64,000 nucleotides of DNA from Smallanthus sonchifolius (Eukaryota > Streptophyta > Magnoliopsida > Asterales > Asteraceae), in the NCBI GenBank assembly GCA_023525975.1, contig CM042029.1, positions 86,100,849-86,164,848 on the forward strand, in the 5' to 3' direction. A program made the position numbers and the translations under genes. The notes under the pieces are model-generated. The model had not been told where the DNA came from and did no database searches. It saw only the letters and a list, made by a program, of their open reading frames with translations. How positions within the stretch are numbered: the first letter of the stretch is position 1; the number at the start of each line of letters is the position of its first letter. Shown here piece by piece: positions 1-11,226 of the stretch.

Positions 1-500
1 CATATCTGGAGCTTTGTAAAGGGAAAAATAATAGACTGGTAAGCTATCGAGGACTTATTTTAGCAGGACCACTCCCCCCCCCCAATTTAAAGGTGCTTTG
101 CCTTCCAAGCCGACAACTTCACTTCAAATACCTCCACTATCGGCTGCCAATTTTTTGATAAATTCATATTCGCACCCACTTTTAGGCCCAAATATGAGAA
201 TGGGAGTTGCCCAACTTGGCAATTAATATCCCAGCAAACTCAATTACTTTGCTGATCTCAATATTAATTCCCAATAGATTGCATTTTTTTCATATTTATG
301 ATCAGCCCTGAAGCGAGATAAAAGCACCTTAGCCGAATTAAATTTTGGAGATTGATCTTGACCATTCACCAGGAATTATGACATCGTCTGCAAATATAAA
401 GTGGGATATGATAGGCCTGTTATTAGGCATTTTAATACCCCTAAAGACCCCGAGTAACCCAACCCTTTCGATCATCTAATTGAGTGACTCCATGGCGATA
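1..500 (-). pseudogene. L1-type LINE reverse transcriptase relic
   Basis: Read on the minus strand, about 350-400 holds a recognisable reverse transcriptase active-site block, HFIFADDVIIPGEW, with the catalytic ADD. Further downstream, in another frame (about 225-100), is the thumb-region motif QLPFSYLGLKVG followed by NWQPIVEVFEVKLSAWKAK. This order (ADD box, then YLGL box) is typical of plant L1-clade LINE ORF2. Frame changes and stops show it is dead, and it runs off the left edge of the window. No endonuclease part is visible. Confidence 0.75.
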
Positions 501-540
501 AGTTAATAAAATAAAAATATCAATAGCTCTAACGACTACG

Positions 541-660
541 GTTTTTTTTTTAAAGGTAAATTTCTTTAGTATTGTGGGAGTGAGACTTGAACCCCAATAG
601 TTGAACCCCTCCGTTTAGACGGCATAGTCTCAACTATAGACAAACAGATTTAATCTGGTG
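541..660 (-). mobile_element. SINE fragment (same family as 29151 and 52053)
   Basis: The minus strand reads GGGTTCAAGTCTCACTCCC, a B-box-like tRNA-derived block, followed by AAAGAAATTTACCTTT and an A-rich tail. The copies at 29151-29262 and 52053-52141 share this tail. The 5' half is poorly preserved and no clear target duplication was found. Confidence 0.4.
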
Positions 661-900
661 GTTGGTTTATCATTAAACTCATTAGGGCGTGGGTATGAAT
701 TGAATGAGAGGAGTTGGCTGAATTGAAGGCTAGGTCATTTGGTATATGTGTTTAGACGTTTGTTTTCCAATGTCGAGTAGTTGATTGCTTTAAATAGGAA
801 TCAATGCATACGTTCGTATATAAATAGACACTTGAATGCTCTTTGGAAATTAAACTTTCATCTTGATATGAAAATGGAAAACACTATATAATATAATATT

Positions 901-1013
901 AACCAAGTTTCAAAATAGTTCCAATTAGGTCACTCACCATAGTATACCCGAGAATGTATACCGTGTAAAATGATTATTGAGTGACCTAATTAAAATACTT
1001 TTAAAACTTGGTT
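901..1013. mobile_element. Short foldback element (MITE-like hairpin)
   Basis: The left arm starts AACCAAGTTT and continues to AATTAGGTCACTCA. The right arm is the near-complement, ending AAACTTGGTT. The arms are about 35-40 bp around a loop of about 30 bp. No coding capacity. The family was not assigned because no clear target duplication is visible. Confidence 0.6.
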
Positions 1014-1544
1014 ACTATTCTACAAAATTATCGTAAAAAAAATATATTGTATTCAAGATACACAATACCAACAAGGTAATAATGAATGTTGGAAACGATC
1101 TAATTGTTGTTTCTCTATGCTTAAAGCACATGTAATAATAAGGCTGCTATCTTATAATCCTTTAGTCATATACTTTTAATGAGTTGTCATCGATATAAGA
1201 TGTTAAAATGGTTTAAACATATTCAACCCTTGAAATTAGGGCATACTATAGCTACGCCACCCCAATACAGGTCGTACTGAATGCTACATGTCGTTTGAAT
1301 ACTATAACACCTATAATTTTTTAACCGATTTTAACTTTCAAAATCATGCCGAATTAGGTGTAATTAACGTCATTTAGAAAACAACACCAAGATATTTATA
1401 AACATCCAATGACGTTACTAGCAAAGTTTAAAACCCCTCACACCGAGGTTTACTTTTCAACAAAACAATCGCCAAAAGTGTATGAGAAATCCAATCCAAC
1501 TTGAAGCATAACCCGAGGCTTACTCCGGAGCTTTACTTACAAGA

Positions 1545-1886
1545 AAACATCAACAATTCACCATTAGTAATAAGCAAGCTAGCATTGGTATGGCACCGTT
1601 CGAGCTATTATACGGTCGTAAGTGTAGGGCACCTATCTGTTGGAAAAAGGTGGTGAGAAGGTTATTGAGGGACCAGAGTTGGTTCAAATCACTAATAAGA
1701 AAGCCACGGTTGTTCGAGAAAAATGAAAGAAAACTCTGAGTAGACAGAAAAGTTATGCAGACCGACACCGCCGAGCCTTAGAGTTTAACACAGGTGATTG
1801 GGTATTTCTGAGAGTTTCACCGTGTAGAGGTTTACATCGTTTTGGTTTAAAAAGGAAGTTTAGCCCTAGATCCATCGGGCCGTTTC
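1545..1886 (+). pseudogene. Ty3/gypsy integrase C-terminal fragment
   Basis: The plus strand encodes SIGMAPFELLYGRKCRAPIC, the conserved end of the chromovirus-type integrase core. After a frameshift come RQKSYADRHRRALEF, GDWVFLRVSP and RKFSPRSIGPF, which form the GPY/F module. At least one internal stop and one frameshift break the frame. It is a stranded piece of a retrotransposon polyprotein with no flanking LTR pair in view. Confidence 0.85.
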
Positions 1887-2031
1887 TTACAACAACAACC
1901 GACCTGTTTCCATCTTTGTGCAAGTAAACGACATTTTTACTTGTTTTATCACCCAAAACACATCTAATAAATACAAATACACCCATGTATATAATATATG
2001 GTTTGGGTTACCACCTATTAACCCAACCACA

Positions 2032-2292
2032 CCATTTGTGAGGTTCTAGAGACCTTAATTACTCAATTCATCATTGTGAATTTCATGACCTCAATTAACT
2101 TTCGGATGAGGTTCTTAGACTTCAAACTCCTTTATATACATATTACACCTATGTAATATATTTCGCCATTTGTGAGGTTCTAGAGACCTTAATTACTCAA
2201 TTCATCATTGTGAAGTTCATGACCTCAATTAACTCCCAAATAAGGTTCTTAGACTTCAAACTCCTTTATATACATATTACACCTATGTATAT
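2032..2292. repeat. Two-copy tandem repeat, 134-bp period
   Basis: Copy one (2032-2165) and copy two (2166-2292) both begin CCATTTGTGAGGTTCTAGAG and end with ACATATTACACCTATGTA. They differ by only a few bases. The copies sit in AT-rich DNA between the gypsy relic and the PAO gene. No coding content. Confidence 0.9.
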
Positions 2293-2713
2293 CACTATTA
2301 TATGATCATATTTAACACAATTACACCAAAGTCAACTTCATGATCATCATTTCAACATTAAGAAGTTCATAGACTTCAAATACCGACACGCCCTGTGAGA
2401 TTCATGACCTCAAGAGTTTTCTGGAGAAGTTCTTTTGAAACGTAAATATTAGTGGTTCATCATCATTGAACATGCTTAAACTCTATGCTAGCACATGCCT
2501 TCCAACATAATACACATTACCAACAAATTCATTATTTAATTATATGACATAATAGTAAGTTCTATTTCTCAAAGTTCATACCATTTCATAACCACATAAA
2601 AATAAGACCCACACTCATCACTCACATAAACCTTTATTATTTCTGTCCATAATACTAAATCTCCTTTAGCATTGTGATCACAATCACAAACCACACTAGA
2701 TCTTTATTATGAT

Positions 2714-5700
2714 TTAGAGACGCGATATTAATAACGGGACAGAAGCAGGGGCGTCCTCACCACCCATGACCGGCTGGAAAAGGTCAAGCTCACCATAACG
2801 TTCAAGGACCCGCATTCTGCAGTCCTCTGCAGCCATCTGACCAGTGTGGTAGGCACCATGTACTGAGCCAGGGTGGTCAGAACTTGTCGCTTCGCCTGCA
2901 AAGAATAAGTTGTCAACAGGGATCCTTAGCCTTTCATACAGATCATGGGGTTTTCCTACTGCATCATAGCTATACGACCCGAGTGAATTTACATCGCTAC
3001 CCCAACGAGAAACTAGATGTTGAATCTGCAACAAAAAAGACAACATTAAAGCTCAATTGGGTCAAACCACAATTTTTTTAAATTCAATTTACACAATAAA
3101 CACACATGTTTAGTTTATCAATATCATAGAATCATATTTTTGTTCAATGTGAGCCATTCTAAATTTTTTTGCAAAAAATTGAAAATATTATTATTAATCT
3201 TAAATTAAAATTAAATAACAATCAATTTATCTCTTTTACCCAAAGTATAATATTATGCATACAACCACCTAAATTGTTCTTAGGGTAATTTTTTTTAAAA
3301 GAAAAAACTTATGAATTTTGACTACATATACATTGGTCCCTCCTAGAGTCTGCAATAATCAAGTCCTTGAACTTACAAAAAAATTCTACAAAAATGTCCT
3401 TTATTAAAAAATATAGGGACTTAATGTGGATTTTTACCTTTGCCCGTGTTCTTATGCCAAGATTTAGATTATATTGTAATAATAGCTTTTAATCAAATAA
3501 AAGCAAAGATAATTTGAAAAAAAAATATAATTCTTTTTTCAAGTGTTTCAACATGCACTGGAAAAGACCCATACCCAATCTGCAGGACCTGGCCACAGAA
3601 AATCAACTTTCACAATATAATTATTATAATGCGGTGGGAAAGAGAGATTACAGGGGCAGAAGCATCAGGAAGAATCTTTTTGAGATGTATAAAAGCAAAA
3701 TTAGCAGCAGCTTCATCAGATAATTTCTCAATGTCTTTCGCCAGCTGTCCTGCAGGCATATAAACTAGAACAGGGTGACCTGTCGCCTTGTGAAGATTAA
3801 GAAAGTAGCTACATCCATAAGAAGTCTCTGCAACTACTCCTAAAAATTCAACATTTGGCCAAAAAACTCTGTCAAAATGCAAAATTATTTTGTTCTCAAT
3901 TCCCACTCCAAGGTCAGCTATGGCTTCTTCCTTCCACTGGGGCAATCTTGGTTCAAATTTAATAAAATTTGACTTTAAAACACCAAGTGGTACAGCAATA
4001 ACAGCTGCATCCGCAAAAAATGTGGCTCCATTTTCTGTAGTTACCTTCACGCCATTTTTACGTCTATTTATCTTTGTAACCCTTTGCAAATACAAAAATC
4101 AGGACAAAAAAGATGTAAGTTAAAGGCTACAAAACAATACGTAAAACTTTTCATCTTTTTAGTTTTTAATAGAGATGACAAGTTGACAACTTGATCCCTT
4201 TACTTACGAACAGGTCGATTTGGGTTGTGCTCTATCTCAAATGCGTCATATTGAAAGATTTAGACACAAAGTCGCTTTATGTCTAATTTTATAGCATACA
4301 ACCTTCTAAGATCCTTTCATTCAAATATTTAGGTTCTTTTTATAATAATATTGGTTTTGATGACATAATTAACACATACTATATTTTATAGAAATAAAAG
4401 AATGGCCAAAAAAACTGTTAGCGGGTCAAATCTAACCACCCGTTTTAATTTGCACTAAAAGGATGCCACTTTTGACCCGTTATCCAACTTGATAATCATA
4501 CATCTTACCTGTGACCTAATCGGATGTCGAGGCCTTTGGCAAGTGTATTTATAACTGGAAGATAACCCCGCACCATAAGCCCATGCCCACCTGGAAGCAA
4601 TTCTTCCTGCTCAATTGAAAGAACATACCACATATGTATAATAAGTCACTATTGAAATATGTATAACACTGACTTGGCATATATTCACTCCAAATGTTCA
4701 CATATTCTGAAATAGTAAAGTTGTGTTTATGATAAATATAAAGAAACAGAAAAAAACATGCCTTGTCCCAGCATTTAAGAGATATGGTTTCAGCATCTGC
4801 AGCAAACCAGCCTTCCATTCTACACAAGTACCACTGTAACACCTTATAAGGAAGCCCGTCCAACCTATAAGAACAAAAAAAAATTGCATGCCTTTATAGC
4901 GTCAAACAACAGAAATGAGGATTAACTATTTAGTTGTGAAGATTATCCAACAGATTAATATACCTTAGTTTTGGGTTTCTTTCAAACACTGTTGATATTG
5001 CTTGCCGTATAGACATGTCTTCAGTCACTTCGTCCCTCACTTTATTAGTCTGCAAGCATGAAGAAGACAACATTGAGTGAGAATGAAAAGGTAAAAGTGA
5101 ATTTTTATAAAAATGATAAGATAGAAAGATAGAGAGAGAGAATGCATGCCTCTTCCAATATGGTCTCGAATGTTTTTCCAACCTGTGAGACTAATTCTTG
5201 AGGAACTTGATTTCCATCCATATCAAACAAAGCATAGCTGAAGTACATTCAAAATAATTAAAGCAATACATCAACAAACAGCAAACATTATGAACTTTGT
5301 AGTTTATTAATTAGGAGAATGGTGCAAATAAAATTTCAATCAAAGGCGCTAAGACGACTGAGCTAAAAAGTACAAAAAAAATTACAGATCTTTCACAGCA
5401 TCGAAATTAATTAACTTGCGCCATGAAGTACTTGAGTGATTGTACTTCCAGTTCTAGGAATGGAGTGATTATTCAGAAAAAAAAGGACCACATTGTAACA
5501 AATATACAATTTTGCTTCTGTAATGCTTAAAAACATACAATTACATGTTTCAGTTTTCTGAAAAGTATTTTCGTGTAGAACAATCATTAACTTATATCTA
5601 ACATCGCCAATAATTATTCAGATACTTTGGATTACTTTATCCGTCTTAAATAAAAGACTTGATGGTACACATTCTGCACTCACCTATTAATATCATACAA

Positions 5701-8157
5701 TCAAACTTTAAATAGACCTAACAACATATAGACTAAATATGAAAAATAATGAACTTCGTTACCTCTCCAAATCATGGTCATATAACACCGAGTTGTCACC
5801 ACTGGTCCGGTATAAAGGCAATCCCAGTCTTCCAATAACTGGTGCCAAAGGATTTTCTTTACAAACCCCATGCAACCTGCAAAATTTAACATTAATGTAA
5901 AATATTAAATAGTTCTGATGAAGAAATTATGTATATTTCAAATAGTGGAGTGTATGAAGCCTTTTCTTACCATGATGCACCTAAGTCCACAGGAAAACCA
6001 AATGAGTAATCAGTACGAACTCGACCACCAACTCTATTACGCGATTCAAGTACAGTAACCTGAAAAGGCATGACATCAATGAATATAGATGGTTACTTTT
6101 TATAACTATGACAACTACAAAAATAAGTATCATCAGAATTACTGAAGCAAATATGTTCTTTAGAGTTTAGACTTTAGAGAACCTGAAATGAAGCATCATG
6201 AAGTGCACGAGCAGCAGATATGCCAGCAAAGCCACCACCAACCACAATAACAGATGGTGAGGCTGAACGCCTTGATGCAACGTCTGAATAGCAGATTGCT
6301 ATATATATCAAGGGAAAACCAGAATTAGATTGCAGACAGTGGAATTGCTATAAATATTAACAAACTCCTCAATATTATCACATGTCACATACAAGTTCAA
6401 TAATGAGTCATTAGATGAACATGATAAATGAAGAATTAGGCCTAGTTCATCACAACTATTCAAGATAGGGCTGCAAACGAACCGAACGCCAGCTAACAGT
6501 TCGTGAACCGTTCGGCAAGAAGCACGTTTATGTTCGTCCGTTCAATAAATGAACGAACATGAACAAGAAATTTCGTTTGTTTAGTTAAATCAACAAACAT
6601 GAACAGAGATCACGTTAGTTCATTTATGTTCGTGAACGTTCGGTAATGTGTTCATTTATCTTCGTTCATGTTCGTTCGGTATTTAAAGGTTTTTATATTT
6701 TATATTTTATCAATTAAAAATATTTGTTAAATGTGTTTATGATAGTTATGTCAGGTATGTGGAGATAATTATGTCAATTGTCAAGTACTTCATATTTATT
6801 TTTGGTGGATTTTGTGTAATGTTAATTTGAGATGAAAATGTTGATTTTATTCTCAAATGAATTTGTGTCCGCTTACGTTTGTTACATAGAATTATCAAAC
6901 GAATACAAACAAACACGAACAGGGAATCTCATTCGGTTATGTGTTCATAAACATGAAATTTCCTTAATGAACGAACACGAACAGGGCCTTGTTCGTGTTA
7001 GTTCGCTTCGTTTGCAGCACTAATTCAAGATATATGATCAAAAGAACCTGACCTGACTGCTCATATACATATACATGTATGTCTGTGTGTATAAATATAT
7101 GATATATGAAAGTACTGTATAGGTTATGTATGCAAAAGAAGTTACAATTTTTTCTACCACCAAAACATAACCACATCACAGAAACAATAATACGCATTTT
7201 CAGAATTGACCCCACTAGTTGCAATCACTATATAAATGCGGTAGTGGTAGAATTCAACCATCCATTTAACAATAAATAGTCCTACAGGAAGATTTACACA
7301 CAACACATACAGGCCAGGTGGAACAACATGTGGAACCCAACTATACACAAAGTTTAAAAGAACGGAATCGCGCCTCGAGGCGTTTTCCCTTCGCCTCACG
7401 AGGCGTAAGCCTCGAGGCGAACCGAGGCGGAGTTAAAAAATAAATATAAAAATTATATATCTTATAAATATAGAACTTTCCTTACTAATTTCATCATAGA
7501 AAGTCTAAAACAACATACAAAATTATATATCTTATAAATATAGAACTTTCCTAACTAATTTCATCCGAAAAAGTCAAAAACAGCAAGAGGCGCGCCTCAA
7601 GGCGCACGCCTTTCATGTTTTTTTGAACGCCTCAGCCCTGTGAGGCGCACGTACCAAAATGGCCCCTGAGGCGTCGCCTCAGACTCGATTTCTCTCCGCC
7701 TCGCCTCGAGGCGCGCCTCAAGGCGTACGCCTCGACCGTTTTTTTAAACCATGACTATACACACAATTATTTAATATGCATAAAAACTAGTCATCATCTT
7801 ATGTGGTATACCACAAAAACACTACTTCCACACATGCATGAATTTATGTGAAAGGCACCGACACTCAATTACACAACACTACAAAAGTCTTGTGTGGGGG
7901 CTAAGCCTTTTATTAATTTATTCATTCACATTAGTAATACCAATTCTCATAGAGGTTAATTTTCCCTAAAATTAAATAAGTTCATATCAGCTTTGGAATT
8001 GAAAGACAGTATTATGATTATACACACAAAGATCCACAAAATTGGAAGCACATACAGTAATTAATTACACATTATAACCAAAATTACACAAAATTAAGAG
8101 GTTTTACGATATACCTCGTTTCAATTGAGGATTACTCTTGTCTCCACCTGAATCCAT
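2714..8157 (-). CDS. PAO2: Polyamine oxidase, peroxisomal PAO2/PAO3 type
   Basis: FAD-dependent enzyme that in this family back-converts spermine and spermidine in peroxisomes, releasing an aminopropanal and hydrogen peroxide. Ten exons join in frame: 8157-8115, 6298-6183, 6059-5971, 5876-5763, 5237-5150, 5049-4964, 4864-4762, 4606-4509, 4081-3652, 3025-2714 (1479 nt, 492 aa, close to the usual 490). The FAD Rossmann motif VIVVGGGFAGISAARAL is at about residues 31-47; GGRVRTDYSFGFPVDLGASW and the C-terminal FAGEATS block that closes the flavin site follow. The protein ends in SRL, a peroxisomal targeting signal. The start ATG has A at -3 and G at +4. Introns 5 (5050-5149) and 7 (4607-4761) appear to begin with GC instead of GT. 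Intron 1 (1.8 kb) holds two MITEs. The assignment to PAO2/3 rather than PAO4 rests on the overall sequence and the SRL end. Confidence 0.96.
6466..7022. mobile_element. hAT-type MITE in PAO intron 1
   Basis: The left end TAGGGCTGCAAACGAACCGA is matched by the inverted right end TAGTGCTGCAAACGAAGCGA. Both ends are flanked by the same 8-bp target duplication ATTCAAGA (6458-6465 and 7023-7030). The interior repeats GTTCG/CGAAC motifs and has no credible ORF. The 8-bp duplication places it in the hAT superfamily. It lies between PAO exons 1 and 2 and so is spliced out. Confidence 0.88.
7348..7753. mobile_element. GC-rich hAT-like MITE in PAO intron 1
   Basis: The ends CAAAGTTTAAAAGAACGG and, inverted, CATGGTTTAAAAAAACGG are flanked by ACTATACA (7340-7347 and 7754-7761; the match extends to 10 bp if the ends are moved). 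The interior is dense in GCCTCGAGGCG-type palindromes. It includes a 70-bp-period direct repeat of ATATCTTATAAATATAGAAC at about 7451 and 7521. The palindromes are far more GC-rich than the surrounding intron. Confidence 0.7.
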
Positions 8158-8392
8158 GTTGCGATAATGATACTGGACCAAACAATTGAATCAATCGTAA
8201 CAAAAACAATAATAACGACAACTGTGAGATCGAGAACCGATTAACACGACTTCTGTAATCCAAGGGTTTGTTAAATTGAAAACTGGAAATAGTCGTTAAT
8301 TGAGGTGAGTGATGAAGAACGAAAAGAAGAAGACAAGTGATGAAGTGATTTGAATTCGATGAATTACAACCTAGATCCACCAACCAGCTCAT
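8132..8392 (-). promoter_or_regulatory. Upstream ORF in the PAO leader, overlapping the PAO start
   Basis: The only upstream ATG I find in the roughly 450 bases before the PAO start is at 8392-8390. It opens an 86-codon frame that ends 26 bases into PAO coding exon 1, out of frame with PAO. Its context is weak (C at -3, A at +4) while the PAO ATG is strong, so leaky scanning is plausible. This assumes the leader is not spliced; several AG sites could act as 5'UTR acceptors. Polyamine-pathway transcripts, including Arabidopsis PAO2, are known to use leader uORFs. Whether this peptide is conserved cannot be told here. Confidence 0.45.
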
Positions 8393-9787
8393 GCGTATGA
8401 CAAAATCTCTCAAAAACCTTGTTATATATGATCTGAAACGACGATCGACGGTCAGAATCGGCGATCAAATCGGGTAAATCCACCGGAATGATGTGACGGT
8501 GAGTATGCGTTTCGGAATTTTATTCGCCAGAAAGAGATCGACGGAGAGATTTTGGAGAATTAGGGTTTGATGTTATACCAATTGATGAAGAGAGTAATCA
8601 ATACACGTTACTCTGTTCCCCTTCTTATACAATTATAAGTTGTGTGGCATTGTTAGGTTTTCATAAAGTAGGTACATGTTGGGTTGGTTAGTGTAAATAT
8701 AATAATATTAATATTAATATAATAATGTAAATACAAGTATAAAATAAATAATACATAAAGTAGGGCCTTTTTCGGTTGGTATTGATGCAAAATCTTTATA
8801 GATTACTTATAACTTGTAAAATATAATACATTAGTATTAAGACCCTCGTGTTATGACGGGGTGAAAAAATTAAACTTGAGAGTGTTACTACAAACTCACG
8901 TGATGAAGGAGACGTTGATAACTTACGCAACTTTATATAAGAAAAACGAAACATGTACAGATAATGTTCGAAAATTTATATAAAAAGGACAAAACACCAC
9001 GTTGTGACGGGAGCGTAAGACAGTGAAAAGAAAAAAAGAAACACGTCGCAGTGGTATATTTGACGATGAGCGTTGAACAGTTTGAAAAACAAAACTATGA
9101 AAAATAGAAATCTTGAAGCAATTTTGTCGCCTCATACATTTGTTCTTTGATGACTTGTAAATTATTACGCACAAATCCGTTTCGAATGAAATTTATATCG
9201 TAACACATAAAAAAAATAAGCACGCCTCATGCTCCACCGCTGTTCCATCTTCACCTTTTGTAGACTTGCGAGGTCCAACAAGGGTAACGGAGGTATGTTG
9301 TTTCGTGAAATTAGCTTCGTCTGTGTATGTGCTCAAGTTTTGTTCTTGAGGTCGAGTTCTTTGTTTCATGCGTTCCATAGACATCATCACCAATTTGATT
9401 CTAAGGTTACGGTAAATGTCTCTAAGCTTCTATAAATTTGATTCTAGGGTTACATCAATCAATTTGGGTGTGTGCCTGAAAAGGTGAATCTGTGTATTAC
9501 AGGGACGGTGAGAGACTGTGCGAAGACAGAGAGAGAATGTCCACGTGGCCGCCGATTAGGTTTTGCTCGCCTTCACCATCAGAGGGAGGTGAGATTTGTA
9601 TGTTATAAGTATGTTTTACATTTCAGTTTTCAACTTCTTGATGATATGTTTTTATTTATTGATTACGCCCATCTTTTTTGGGGATTTTTTTGGGTTCGGC
9701 GTTAATTTTATGCGTTTAATTTTGGGTTGTGAAACATTAGGATATCAATTTCGATTTCTAGGGTTCGTGGTTGATCCTCATTCATCA
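8393..9787. other. PAO leader/promoter side and unassigned intergenic DNA
   Basis: From 8393 to about 8640 lies the presumed 5' leader of PAO (minus strand). Beyond it is AT-rich DNA without a recognisable gene. Around 9480-9600 a purine-rich block ends in a good donor-like GAG/GTGAGA on the plus strand and could be the old 5'UTR exon of the Rab pseudogene that follows. Open frames here are short and show no family resemblance. Confidence 0.35.
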
Positions 9788-10058
9788 ATGGGTTAGTCTC
9801 TGGGTTCGTATTTTGATTACGTATTCAAGCTTGATTGGCGATTGACGAGTTATAAAACTCTCTGCTTTGAGTCACTTCCCAAAACGCCATTGATGAGCTT
9901 TCACCTACAATCAGTGAGCCATTCGATTTCTCTGATTGCATTTTGCTTGCAATTGTTGATTAACAGTAACATTTTAGAATTGTTTGTAGAATTGAATAAC
10001 TGGCTGTTAAATTTGATCACTATTAGCCATTGTTGCAAATGTGGATTTTAAGGCGAAG

Positions 10059-10823
10059 TGTGACAAACCTAAACTTTTTTTGTTTCAGACGTTACCGACT
10101 TCGTTTAATTTTCGGGACGAAAATTCTTTCAACAAGGTGATGATGTGACTTCCGGCAAATTCAGGTTAACTCCGTTAACACAAACATCGTTAGTTCAAAC
10201 ATTGTTTATACAAACTCAGTTATCTCAAACATTCACTCATACATTACATTTAATTAGGGTTAATTAATTGTGTCAGTTATTGCACAAACACTCACGTGAA
10301 TTACCGAATCGCACGAGTCGATCCCCGAACGTTGGTGATAATTAAAAATAATATTTCGAACAATAAATAATTTATAATTAATATAAACTATGTGCTTTTA
10401 CGTGTTATGTGATTTTATGCGTAAACTGTAGACTTTCGTGAAATCGCGTACGTTTACGCGAAACGTTGTGACTTTTATTGTTTTAGTAATTTTTATAAAT
10501 AAGTTTTATAAAAATATTTATTAGAAACTATCTTAATTAGTTACATTTAATTAAAATAGTTTTAAACTCATTTAATTAGTCAACGGGCCTCCTAGACTTA
10601 CACTTTTATCCATTTTTGGGCCCATGGAGTACATATATAAGGATTTTATAAAAACCCTAACCCCATAACTCCATATTTTCGAAAATATTCAGCCCCCACC
10701 TCCCTTGAAATCGAAAATCCTCTCTTCATCTTCAAACCATTCTTAGATCGATCTCCTTCTTGTAGTCGTTGGTGTTCTTGAGCAATCCTAGCATCAATCT
10801 CCGTTTCTATCGGATCAAGTAAG

Positions 10824-10860
<37 letters not shown>

Positions 10861-11190
10861 GAGGGATCAAGAGAAAACCACAAAGTTAGGCGAAAACCGA
10901 GAAAACCACTAAAACAATGTGTAATACTATGAGTTACGTATACGTAACCGCAATTTTTTTGAATTTTTTTGTTTTCTGTTTACGTATACGTAACATTATG
11001 GGTTACGTATACGTAAGCCAATAATTAAATGATTTTTTGGTAAAAATTTGTAATATTACATTGATACTCTTATAAAAAAATAAAAATAAAATAAAATAAA
11101 AAATAAATATTATTATATTACTGGTTAAAATTGGTTTTTTTAATGGTTTTCTTGGTTTTCGCCTAACTATTGGTTTTCTCTTGAACCCAC

Positions 11191-11226
<36 letters not shown>

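Noticed and set aside
10800..10857. (TA)n tract as an independent microsatellite feature
   Set aside because: It borders the TIR element on both sides and is best described with it.
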